Shown: in pieces, positions 33,883-44,700 of the stretch
Layout of the letters: each line of letters starts with the position of its first letter
How positions within the stretch are numbered: position 1 is the stretch's first letter
Assembly (NCBI GenBank): GCA_964458575.1
Contig: CAYWMD010000007.1
Span: forward strand, 62,001 to 126,000
Length of the DNA: 64,000 nucleotides
Reading direction: 5' to 3'
DNA from: CAYWMD01 sp964458575
GTDB lineage: Bacteria > Verrucomicrobiota > Verrucomicrobiia > Limisphaerales > JADLHS01
Program-made: the position numbers and the translations under genes
The notes under the pieces: model-generated
What the model saw: the letters and a program-made list of their open reading frames with translations, nothing else
What the model was told of the DNA's origin: nothing
Database searches by the model: none

Positions 33883-34624
33883 GGTTTTCCTCGTCCGCAA
33901 GATACTCCGTTTCCATCTTCGAAACCAGTTCCTGCGCGAAGTTGTCCAGCTCGACCGTCAGAACGCGCAGGTTGTGCACCAGCCAGTTGTAACCAAACAT
34001 GGACGGAATGGCCACGAGCAGGCCGGCCACGGTCGTGACCAGGGCGGCGGCCACGCCGGGGGCCATCGCGGCCATCGTGGCGCTGCCGGTTCGCGCGATG
34101 CCGCTGAAGGTGCTCATGACGCCCCAGACGGTGCCGAGGAGTCCGAGGAAGGGCGCGCCGCTCACGGCGATGGCGAGCAGAATGAGGCCGGACTCCAGTT
34201 TCAAGGCTTCCTGGGCCACGGCGTTTTCCATGCTGCGCTTGACGTGTTCCATGCCCTTGAGCGAAACGTGCCGTTTGCGATTGCCGGCGGCATCCTTCAA
34301 CCGCGCGTCCAGTTCCAGGCTGCCCGCCTGATAGACCATGAACAGCGGACAACCCTCGGCCTGGATGCGGCGATCGAACATGTCCAGCACCTTGTTTTGC
34401 GTCTTAAATTCCGTGGTGAAAAACTGGTTGAGCTTCTTGGCGCGCCGCATCTGGAGGGCCTTGGAGGTCATCACCGACCACGCCACGATGGAGAACAGGA
34501 GCAAAACGACGATGATGACCTTCGCCTCGGGCGTGGCCCGATTCCAAATGAAAATGAGTTCGTAGTCCTCCGCCCTGCTGACAGCGGCTCCCACGACAGC
34601 AAACATACATGGTACAATCATCAT
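33872..34624 (-). CDS. tolQ: Proton channel motor protein TolQ/ExbB
   Basis: 250 aa with an early membrane span near residue 30-50 (AKVIIVVLLLFSIVAWSVM) and two further spans (SGLILLAIAVSGAPFLGLLGTVWGVMSTF and MAPGVAAALVTTVAGLLVAIPSMFGYNWL). The GLLGTVWG and GVAAALVTTVAGL motifs match the MotA/TolQ/ExbB family. It is the first gene of the tol operon, with 186 bases to the upstream gene that should hold the operon promoter. It forms the pentamer around TolR. A very short N-terminal hydrophobic segment (VPCMFAVVGAAVS) precedes TM1. Confidence 0.93.
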   Translation of the reverse strand: MMIVPCMFAVVGAAVSRAEDYELIFIWNRATPEAKVIIVVLLLFSIVAWSVMTSKALQMRRAKKLNQFFTTEFKTQNKVLDMFDRRIQAEGCPLFMVYQAGSLELDARLKDAAGNRKRHVSLKGMEHVKRSMENAVAQEALKLESGLILLAIAVSGAPFLGLLGTVWGVMSTFSGIARTGSATMAAMAPGVAAALVTTVAGLLVAIPSMFGYNWLVHNLRVLTVELDNFAQELVSKMETEYLADEENHGS

Positions 34625-34810
34625 ACCGGGTACCTAACTTGGTCGTGAGGAACCGACTTTTTCGCCCAAGCTACCAACCGACGCGCACTTTGTTCGACTT
34701 AGTTTCTACCAACGTGTTCGGAAAAAGCAAAATCTTTTTATTCACAAAATGAAGCGGTCGTCACCCCGGACCTTCGGCCGGCCGAAACGGCTGATCCCGC
34801 CGCGACCGGG

Positions 34811-35704
34811 TTACGGTCGCAACCGGAAGAACTGCGACGGCACAACCGGGTTGACGTTGACACTGACCGTCCGGTTTGTGCCGTCGTCGGAGGGGGCGTT
34901 CGTCACCGGCGTCCAGACGATGGCAGGGGTGAGGTTGGTCGTCGCTTCAAGCATGAAACCGGCGGAAGCGGAACTGGGCCAGCTCAGCAGCAGCACGCCG
35001 TCGGTGACCGAAATCGCCAGCTCGGGTGGCGACGCCGTCCCGCCCGCGCCCAACGCCACCCGGTAAAACCGTTTTGCCGTGCCGCCCATCATCGCGTCCA
35101 CCTTGGATGCGGTGCCGCTGTTGGCCGTCACGTCGCCCGGCAGGTCGGACCACGTCGGGGCGTCCAACGCGTTCTTGTATTGCACGTGGTAGGTCTTGCC
35201 CGGCACGGAAGTCCACTCGATCTCGGTGCTGACCCCCGACAACGGCGTGACGCGGATGATTTTGAAAACCGACGCCGCGTTGTTTGGCAGCGTGCCAGCG
35301 AGGAATTCGGCGAAGTCGCTCATGCCGTCGAGGTCGTAATCGCCGGTGCCGTTGCGGGCGAGCGTTCCGAAATACTGCTGCTCCCATTCATCGGGCAGGC
35401 CGTCGTGGTCGGAATCGCCGCCGGGCACGATGGCCGCGCCGGGAACGGTGGCGGCGCGCTGGAGCAGGTTGCCGGCGTTGTCGTAAGTGTAAGTGTGGGA
35501 AGCGCCGTTGGTGTAGGCGGCCGAGGTCAAACGGCGGTCGCTATCATAGCCGTAGTAAATGACGGCACCTTGCACACAATGGATTGCCGTCAGCAGAGCG
35601 GCAATCAGCACGCCGCGCGGGATAGAGCGAAACACCCGGCGATTCGCCCAAGCCGGAAGTCGGGAGCGCGATGCCGATTTCACATGGGCTTTCCGGTTGG
35701 TCAT
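34811..35704 (-). CDS. Secreted protein with orphan YD repeat, coupled to the giant RHS gene
   Basis: 297 aa from the ATG at 35704, which overlaps the giant gene's stop (ATGA); the frame is open to 35794 only through overlap. Signal peptide near residues 20-46 (FRSIPRGVLIAALLTAIHCVQG). The mature part begins with one to two RHS/YD repeats (YYGYDSDRRLTSAAYTNG, YTYDNAGNLLQRA). A Ca-binding thrombospondin-type-3-like segment (GGDSDHDGLPDEWEQ, DYDLDGMSDFAEFLAG) follows, then two beta-sandwich-like stretches ending SQFFRLRP. It may complete or cap the neighbouring RHS shell; function unknown. Confidence 0.75.
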   Translation of the reverse strand: MTNRKAHVKSASRSRLPAWANRRVFRSIPRGVLIAALLTAIHCVQGAVIYYGYDSDRRLTSAAYTNGASHTYTYDNAGNLLQRAATVPGAAIVPGGDSDHDGLPDEWEQQYFGTLARNGTGDYDLDGMSDFAEFLAGTLPNNAASVFKIIRVTPLSGVSTEIEWTSVPGKTYHVQYKNALDAPTWSDLPGDVTANSGTASKVDAMMGGTAKRFYRVALGAGGTASPPELAISVTDGVLLLSWPSSASAGFMLEATTNLTPAIVWTPVTNAPSDDGTNRTVSVNVNPVVPSQFFRLRP

Positions 35705-38700
35705 TTGTTGTGCGCCTCCTGTTGGGCGGCGGGATTGGGTCGGGCCGGCGGCGGCATCGGAGCCGGCGGCGGGGGAGTGCCCGTGCCGAACCACCAGTCA
35801 TCCAACCCGACTACGTCGAGAAACGCGTAACCGAACGCATTGAAGGTTTCGCCCACCCCTTGCGCGGTGAACTTCGGCGCCGCGTTGGCCGCGTCGTCGC
35901 CGATGCCGTGGACGACTTCCAGCACCACGCCGTATTTGCCGGATTCAATCGCTTGTTCATAGGCTCGACCCGCGCGGGCGTCGCCAAAGAGGGCTTCGGG
36001 AGCACGGTAAACCTGCATGATAGAATGTTGAAAGTTGCCGCCCGTGGCGCCGTCCACAAAGGCGAACGGAGTGGAGGCGGCGCCCAATGCAAACCCGGCC
36101 ACCACGTTCGCGGCGCCGCGGCCACCCGAGGCGAGGTAGCCTTTCCCCTCGTCCCGCGCTTGGCTGAATTCGCCGTAGAAATCAATCACCCCGCCCGCGA
36201 CGTTCCCGGCCACATCCGCGATCTTGGTGGCGGTTTCAAACTGCCGGACCTGGCCGAAGATGTAACTGTAGTCGCCCGATTTGCCGAGGTCCGGCACCAA
36301 CGCGTTTGCCTTGTCCGTCAAAGCGTACGTCATCCAGCGGTCCAGGCCAATCTTGGTGGATTCCGCGATGGCGTCCGAGATCACGCCCGGATCAAGGAAC
36401 GTGAAAACCGGCGCGTCTATCTTTTGCAACGAAGAATTCTGCGGCGACGTGTAATGGAAGGGATTCAACTGCCCGCTCTGATACAAATTCGCCGCGCGGT
36501 TGAATCCGCGTTGCACCCAATACGGGTCCGGCACGAGAAACCGGGCGGTGGACGTGTCATACCATTGATTGCCCGTCCTGGAGATTCCCGAACCAGCCGG
36601 GCTGTAAACGCCGTATTGGCCAAGGTAGGTGAACGGCTGCGTGCTGTTGCCCGTATGCGCAAGCTGTTGCCCGAATGGCCCCCAGGCGTAGGTGTCCGTC
36701 ACCACCCCCGCCGCGTCCGTCAGGGCAATGGTGGAACCCTCGCGATCAAAATGATAATGATGCACCGCGTTCCCCTGGGTCGGGTCAATCGAATACAACA
36801 ACGTTCCCGCCGGCGACCAGATGAAAAAATTGACGAACTGCCCCGTGTCCTGATTGCGTTCGGCCACGATGGGCCGTTGACCCAACGCGCCGTGATGGAA
36901 ATAGCGCATCGTCTGACCGCCGTAAGTGCATGAAACCATGTCGCCAATTCCATCGTAACCAAACGACCACACGCCGGCGCTCTTCAAACGCGAATTGTCG
37001 TCGTAGGTGTAAGTGCGCCCAGGCGCCATCGTGAGCCGTCCGCACAGATCGTAGCCGTAACCGGGATTGCTGATTTGATGGGCCGGATCGTAGGTGAACG
37101 TATCCAGGTCCGGCGTCACAAAATCCTGCGGGTTCAACAACCCGGAGAAGCTGGTGCGGATCGGGTCGTTCACCGCGTTGTAATCATGCATCGTGTCCAG
37201 CAGGTATGGAAAATCTCCCTCGGTGGTTTGCGTGACGCGCCCGGCGTCGTCGTAGTAATGCCGCGTGTCCACGTTGTTGGGGCGGTTGACCAACGAGAGC
37301 CGGTTGGCCGGGTCGTAACCAAACGTGATCAGCGTGCCCGTGAGCGTGTCCTGCACCGACGTCAGCCGGTCCAGGTCATCGTAGCCGTAGTTGACCGTGA
37401 ATGCGTTGTTGTTGTAGCTGACGCTGGTGAGCCGTCCGCCCGGATCGTGCGTCGCGCTCCAACTGAAACCCGCCGTCAGCTCCCAATCAAACCGCCCTTC
37501 CGCATCCCAGGAAAAGTCCACCGGATCGGAACCGACGACGTTGGTCAACCGATTGAGCGCGTCGTAGGCGTAGCGCAAATCCGTTCCATCGGAGAATTGC
37601 CGGCGCAGCAGGTTTCCCGACGCATCAAACGTGTTGGTCACACTGGCGCCGTCGGGAAACTCGATGCGCGCCAGCCGGCCCCGCATGTCGTAAGCGTAAC
37701 GGTTGGTTCGATTCAGCGGGTCCGCCCGCGACTTGAGCCGTCCCATCGGCGTGTATTCGAATCGCCAGATGCCGCCATTCAGATCGGTCAATTGTGTCAA
37801 CAAGCCCAGCGCGTTGTACGCAAACGCCGTGCTGCCCACGCCTGGCTCCGTCGCTTCCTTGAGCCGCCCGCGCGCGTCGAATTCGTACTCGAAGCTCCGG
37901 CCCAGCGCATCCACCACGTTGGTGACCCGCTGGAGCGCGTCACGATAAAACCGGACCGCGTGACCGAGCGCGTCCGCCACGCTGCTCACGTAACCCAACG
38001 GATCGAATTCATAACTCGTCGCCCTCCCCTGGGGGTCCGAGAGCGATGTCAACAACCGTTCCTGGTCGTAACCGAAGCTCCACGTCTGGCTGCCGTCCAC
38101 CGTGTGGCTGGCCAGCCGCCGGCGGTCGTCGTAATCGAAAGTTGTCGTCACGCCGTTGCGGTTGGTCGTCCCCGCGAGCAACCGCCGCGAATCGAACGCC
38201 CATCCCACACTGTGCCCGATCCGGTCGGTGGCGCGCACCAACCGATCCATCGCGTCGTAGGCAAACTGCATGTCCTGGCCGGTCGCATCCGTGACGTTCG
38301 TCACGTTGCCGTTCTGATCGTACGCCAGCGCGGTGGTGAAACCGCGCGGGTCGGTGATCGAAACCAGCCGATCATTCGCGTCATACACTAGGCGCAAGGT
38401 GCTGCTGTCCGGGTGGACGACATTCGTGAGCCGCCCGAGCGAATCGAACTGGTAACTCGTGATGCCGGTTTCCGAATCGCGGCTGGTGGCGACGTTGCCC
38501 TTGACGTCATAGGTAAAAATGAACGCGCCGCCCGTCGGATTGGTGGCGGTGAGCAATTGCCCGCGGCTGTTGAACGTGAAGTGCCACTGGTTGCTGCCAC
38601 GGTCGGTGTAACGGATGACATTGCCGCCGGCGTCGTAGTCATACTGCTCGATCGAACCGTCCGCGTGCGTCACCCGGATCAGGTCGTAAAACATGACGCC

Positions 38701-41700
38701 ATTCACGGTGCGGTTCGTGTAAGTGTAAACGGACACCGTGCCGTCGGCGTTCGTGACCGCCGCGAGCTGCCCGCTTGGCGCGTGGACCGTCGCGAACGTC
38801 AATTCGCCCATGCGGTCGTACAAACCGGTGCGTTGCCCCGCGAGGTTGTAGCCCAAATCCACTTCGCGATTTTCTTCATCGAAGAAAGACCGCAAATCGC
38901 CCTCGTCGCTGTGCCGGTCGCGCCGGCTTTCACCGGTGGGATCGGTGACCGTGGTCGTGTCGCCCGCATAAGTCAGCGTCACCGCGTTGCTCAAGGCGTC
39001 GGTTTGTGTGATGACCTGACCCGTGGCGTTAAACGTCTGGCGGTAAGGCGTGTTGCCCCGCGGCCGCGTCAATGAAGTCATCAGCGCCAGCCCGCCACTG
39101 GCTGAGGTGTAATTGCAGGACGCCACAAATCCCAGCGCGTCACGCACCAGTCGCAGCAGGCCGTTGGATTGGGTGAAACTGACCGACCGCAAGCCGTCCG
39201 TCACGTTGGTCAACAGCCCGCCGCCGTTGTACTGGAACGCGAACATCCGACCCAACGCGTCGTTCACGGTCGCGAGCATGCCGTTGCTGTAGGAAAGGCT
39301 GTGTGTGTTACCCCGGCCATCGCTGATGGCGGTCAGTTGCCCGTTCGTGCTGAACGTGAAGAAACGTTGCGACATCGGGTCGCCCAGCGTGTAGTTCGAC
39401 GCGGTGGAGGCCAGTTGGTAGGGCACATCCACCCGGCCAGTCAGCGTCCAGCCGCCGTTGGTCGCCAGCGCGAAATTGATGACGCGCCCCAGGGCCGTGG
39501 CGATTTCGACGGTGTTGCTGGTGGCCGTGAGTTTCATTTCGAAATTGTGCAGCCAGTTTGTGCCCAGCCGCCCAGCAATGCGCCCGTCGCGCGCGAGGAA
39601 CGCGGCGTAGTACCGCTGAAACCGCAGCGGCAACGGCCCGCCAAGAAACAGGTCGGGCGCGAACAGCTCATAGAGTTCGCCGGTCAACGTGCTGATGGGA
39701 TGCTCCGCCTCGCCTGCGTTCGCTGTGTTCGCCACGGATACCGGCGCCGCCGGGGCCGTGCCGCAATCGCCCGTCGCGCAGGTGCCGCCCGAGAACGGCG
39801 ACGTGTCATTGTCGTCCACGGTCAGCGTGAAGGAGTAGGAATAATCGCGCACCAGCAGTGGAGCTTTGACCTGGAGATCGAGCGAGCCAAACCCGTTGTA
39901 AGCGCCGACATACGCATCCACAAACCATCCTCCTTCCTGGCACTGCTCCGTGTAGGGCGTGTAACGGCCATTGACTTCGACCCGGGCGGACTTGTTCGCC
40001 GGCCCGTTGGCGCCCAGGGTCAGGTCCGTCCCGGAAGCCCCGTCGCACACGGCCGAAAAGAGAAACCCGGCGTTGAGCGCGCCGAACTTCCGGCGGATGG
40101 GAAGCTGGCCGATGTCGAAGAAGTTACAACCCGACACCTTGAGTTTGCCAAGCGTGAGCGTGCCAAAGTCGCTGATGCCATCGCCGAGAATGTCGCGAAA
40201 ACGACATTCGTTGACGTAATTGCCGGTGGAATTTCCGGTGAAGTTCAGGCCGTTGCCGGTCAGTCCATAGCCCGCCCGCGCCCAGCCGAATTGAATGTCA
40301 TTAAAGCAGCCGTTCAGCCCGTTGTGAACCCGCATCCCGTCCCCGGCGCCGCCGTCCAACGTGAGAAAATAGTTGCCGTTGCCGCCATTCCAGCCGGACG
40401 CGCCGAACGGCCCGGGCGGGGCTCCTGCCGGCGGTGTGCCCGCAACCTGGTGCGTCCCGTCGCGCAATTCCAACAACGGCGGCGTGCCGTAGCGCGCGAT
40501 CGCTTCCGGCGACTTCAGCTTCAAGCCGTCAATCACAACCAAGATGTTCGCATTCGCCGGGTAAATGTTGACGTCCCCGATGATCGGCGGCAGCGGGCTT
40601 TCCAGGCTGATGCGATGAAATCCGTTCGCGAAGGAGAACACGAGGTTGTCCGCGTTGGTGCCCACGAACAGGTTCACCGCGAGGATCGCCGCGCGCAACG
40701 TGCCGGGGCCGTCGTCCGCCGTGTTGGTGACGAGCATAGTCAATCCCGGCTGAGTGCCCGCCGCCTTGATGGACGGGCCAAACTCGGACGTGTTCCCCGC
40801 CGGGTCGGTGGCCGTGGCCGACACGAACTGGCCGAGCGGCGCCGTGGCAAAATTGGTGATGAACGCCGCGTTGCCGTTGCCATCGGTCGTCACGAAGCTG
40901 CGGCCCAAAAAGTTCCGGCCCTCGCCGTTCGTGACGCTGTCACGATCCAGGTTCGCGTAGAAATCGAGCTGGTATTGGAGGTTGGTCCCGCTGTTGAGCA
41001 TTCCAGAAATCGTGACGTTGCTCGCGGTCATCGTGACGTTGGTGAGGAGCGGGAAGTTCTGCCGCAGGTTCGCGCCCGTGTCGCCGTCGCCGGTGTCGTT
41101 GCCTGTGACGCCGTCGGGGATCAGATCAATCCCCTGCTGGCCGTTCTCGAAAATCCGGTTGGCGCTCACCGTGTTGTTCGCGCCGTTGCTGACCGTGACG
41201 CCGTCCGCGCCGTTGAACGCGATGAGATTGCGCAAGCCGGTCAGCGTCTGCTCGAACGTCGCGTGCCAGGCCAGCAGTCCCATGCCGCTCTGGCGCGGTT
41301 CGCCGACGATGTTGTTGCTCGCGCCGGTGCCGAGAAAAACGCCCGCGCCGCCGTTGGCCATGCCCGCGCCGTTGGGCAACACGCCGATGAAATTGCCCTG
41401 AACCGCATTGCTCACCGCGCCCGCGCCGCTGATTTCCACGCCGGACCCGCCGCTGCCTGCAATGTAATTGCGCGCAGCTTCGCCGCCACCGATGACGTTG
41501 AACGGCGCGCTGTTGATCCAGACGCCGCCCGCGACGTTGGTAAACGCCGAAGTCCCGTCCGGGGCCGGGCCGATGAAATTGTTTTGCACGAGGTTTCCCG
41601 CCGCGCCCGACCCGGTGATCCACACGCCGCGCCCATTGTGGCCGGAAATCGTGTTGCGCTGCGCGGGGAGCACGCCGCCAACGCGGTTGCCGGGCGCATT

Positions 41701-44700
41701 GCTCACGACAACGCCGCTGCCGTTGTTGCCGGTGATGAAGCAGCCCTCGACGACGTTGCTCGCGCTGAAGAGTTCGATTCCGTTCGCGCCGCCGAAAAAG
41801 CTGTTGAAGTCGGAGATGATCAAACCGCGAATGACGTTGCCGGGTTGCGTGAACTGGAAACCGCTCGTGCCCGCGCCTGCTTGCGAGCCGTCGAGGATGA
41901 TCTGGCGCACCGCGTTGTCGGCGTTGGTCGAGGTATTCGGCGATGAACCGGGCTGCGTGAACCCGTCAATGTTCAGCGGCTCGGCGGGCGGCGGCAACGG
42001 CGAGAAAATCGTGAGCCAGTGCGGACCGGGGCCGGGAATCGCAAACTGGACCGTGTTGTTGGATGAGGCCGGATTCAACGCCGCGTCCTGCAACACCTGC
42101 CGCAATGAGCCGGGGCCGAAATCAACCGGCGTCGTCACGACCAACGCGATGGGAGGCCAGGTGCTCGCGGCTGTGAACGCGGGCGAAAACTCGCTGGTGT
42201 TGCCCTCCGGGTCAGTCGCCGTCGCCGTGATGAACCGGCCCACGGCGCGGACGGGAAGCGTGAGGTTGAAATTGATGTTGCCGCCACCGCCTGTGGTCAC
42301 GTTGGTCGAGCCGAGGAACTGCTGTCCCTCGCCGAAGCCGGAGAAATCGGCGGCGACGCTGGCAAAGAACTCAATAGTGAACTGCGTGTTCGGCAGGCTG
42401 TCGAGCACGCCGGTAATGTCCGTCCGGTTGGTGTGAATCGTCGCCGCCGTGAGGATCGGATAATTCTGCAACTGGTTCGCCCCCGAGTCGGCGTCGGTAA
42501 GATCGTTGGTGCTGGCGCCATCGGTCCCGAGATCAATGCCCAACGCGCCATTGCCGAAAATGGTGTTCCCGCGAATCGGGCAGTTGGTGGTCTCGATACC
42601 CGACACGCTCACACCTTGCGCGGTGTTGAAGGCGATCAAGTTCCCCGCACCCGGCGCTGTGCCGCCGATGCGGTTCAGGCTCGAAAAGCTGGCGATGGAA
42701 ACACCGATGCTGTTGGGTCGCGCCGCCTGCCCGGTGGCATCCGTGCCTAGGTAGTTTCCGAGCACGCTGTTCCCGGGCGAGGCGAGCACGATGCCCGTGC
42801 CATTGCCGGAGATGATATTGCGTGCGCCCGCATCCGCGCCGCCGATCACGGTGGACGAGGAGCTGGAGATGTAAATGCCGATGTTGTTTCCCAACGCCTG
42901 GCCCGTGGCGCTCAAGCCGATGCGATTGCCTTCGACGCGATTGGACACCCCGCCGGCGAACTGGATGCCGTAGTTGCCGTTGGCGGCAATGAGGTTGCCC
43001 GCGCCGGGTGTCAGGCCGCCGATTTGGTTGCCGGAGCCCAGCACGTAAAGTCCCAATTGAGTGTTGGGCCGCCCCGAGTTCCCGGAGAAATCGGTCCCGA
43101 TAAAATTGCCCTGCACGAGGTTGTTACTCGCGAGGGCTTCGAGGAACACGCCGTAGGTGTTCGCGGAAATGACGTTGCGCGCGGCGGGCGTCGGGCCGCC
43201 AATCAGATTGCCCGTGCCGGACACCAGGCGCAGGCCGGCGGTGAAATTCCCCAGTGTGCCGTTGGTCTCAGTCAGACCGAACACGCAGCCTTCCACCACG
43301 TTTTGCGCGCTGGAAATGGCGATCCCGAATGAGCAGCGTGTGAACGCCAGGCCGCGAATGATGTTGCCGTCGCTCGCCAGCGTGAGGCCGTCGAAAACGC
43401 CATTGGGGTCCAGGCGGATCTGGAGGTTCGCATTGAAGCCATTGCTGGCAGAGTTCGGCGCCGCGCCGGATTGCGTGTAGCCGTCCACGCGCGTGGGCTC
43501 GATGATCGCGGGCAACGGCGTGACGGGTCGGATGACGTGCGGGCCGGCACCGGGAATGGCGAACTGGATCACGTTGCGCGTGGCGCTCGGCGTGATGTTG
43601 TTGGTGTTGATGACTTCGCGGAATGAACCGGGGCCGGAATCGTTGGTGTTCACGACGGTGAAGGTCGTCGGCGCAAACGTGACCGGCACGGGGAAGCACG
43701 CGGAGAACTCAGACGTGTTGCCGTTGGTGTCCGTGGCCGTGGCGGTGACGTAACGGCCTTCAACCACAGCCGGCAACGTGACGTTGAAACTCGTGTTGCC
43801 GTTTCCGTCGGTAGTGACGCTCGTTGCGCCCAGATATTTTCGGCCCTCGCCGTAACCAAAGGTTTCGCAGACGAGGTTGGCGTAGAAATCGAGGTGGTAA
43901 GCGCGGTTCGTGCCGCTGTTCAAGAAGCCTTGAAGCGTTGTGTTCGTGGTGGTCGCGAGGCCGTTGGTGAGGGTGGGAAAATTTTGCGTGAAGTTTGCGC
44001 CGCCGTCGCCGTCGCCGATGTCGTTGAAGGCAATCGAGCCGCCGCTCCCGAGGTCAATGCCTTGCGAGCCGTTGTCGTGAATCGAGTTGGCGCGCAGGGC
44101 GTTGTTGGTCAGGCCGACGATCACGATCCCCGCCCCGCCGTTGTAGGCAATGACGTTGGGTTCACCCGCGCCCAGGCCGCCGACGTTGTTGTTCCCGCCG
44201 ACCGAGCCGCTCAACCGCACGCCGCTTTGTCCGTTGGGCAACGGCGCGAGCCCCGTTGCATCCGTGCCGATGAAGTTGCCCCAAATCTGGTTTCCGGTCG
44301 GCGAGGTGAACGAACAATTGATACCGTCGGCGGTGTTGCCGGAAATGACGTTGCGCGCGCCGGGGGCCGTTCCGCCGATGATGTTCGTGCGCGCTTCCTG
44401 AAGATACACGCCGTGGTTGTTGGGCTTGGCGGTTGTTGCGTTGCGATCGGTGCCGATGAAGTTGCCGAGAATCTGATTGTTCATCGCGCCGGCGCCGTTG
44501 AGGTAAACGCCGTAGCCGCTGCCCATGCCGCTGATGACGTTGCGTTGCGCCGGCGTGTCGCCGCCGATGCGGTTGCCGACCGTGCCGCTCACAAGCACGC
44601 CGTAACTGAAGAAGCCCGGGAACATCGTCACGCCGTCGGCGTCCAGACCAAGAAAACAGCCTTCGACCGCGCACCGGCCGGGGGCGGCGATTTCGATTTC

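Noticed and set aside
34811..35704. Immunity protein for an RHS toxin
   Set aside because: It has a signal peptide and YD repeats, unlike small cytoplasmic immunity proteins, and the RHS tail is not a recognised toxin.
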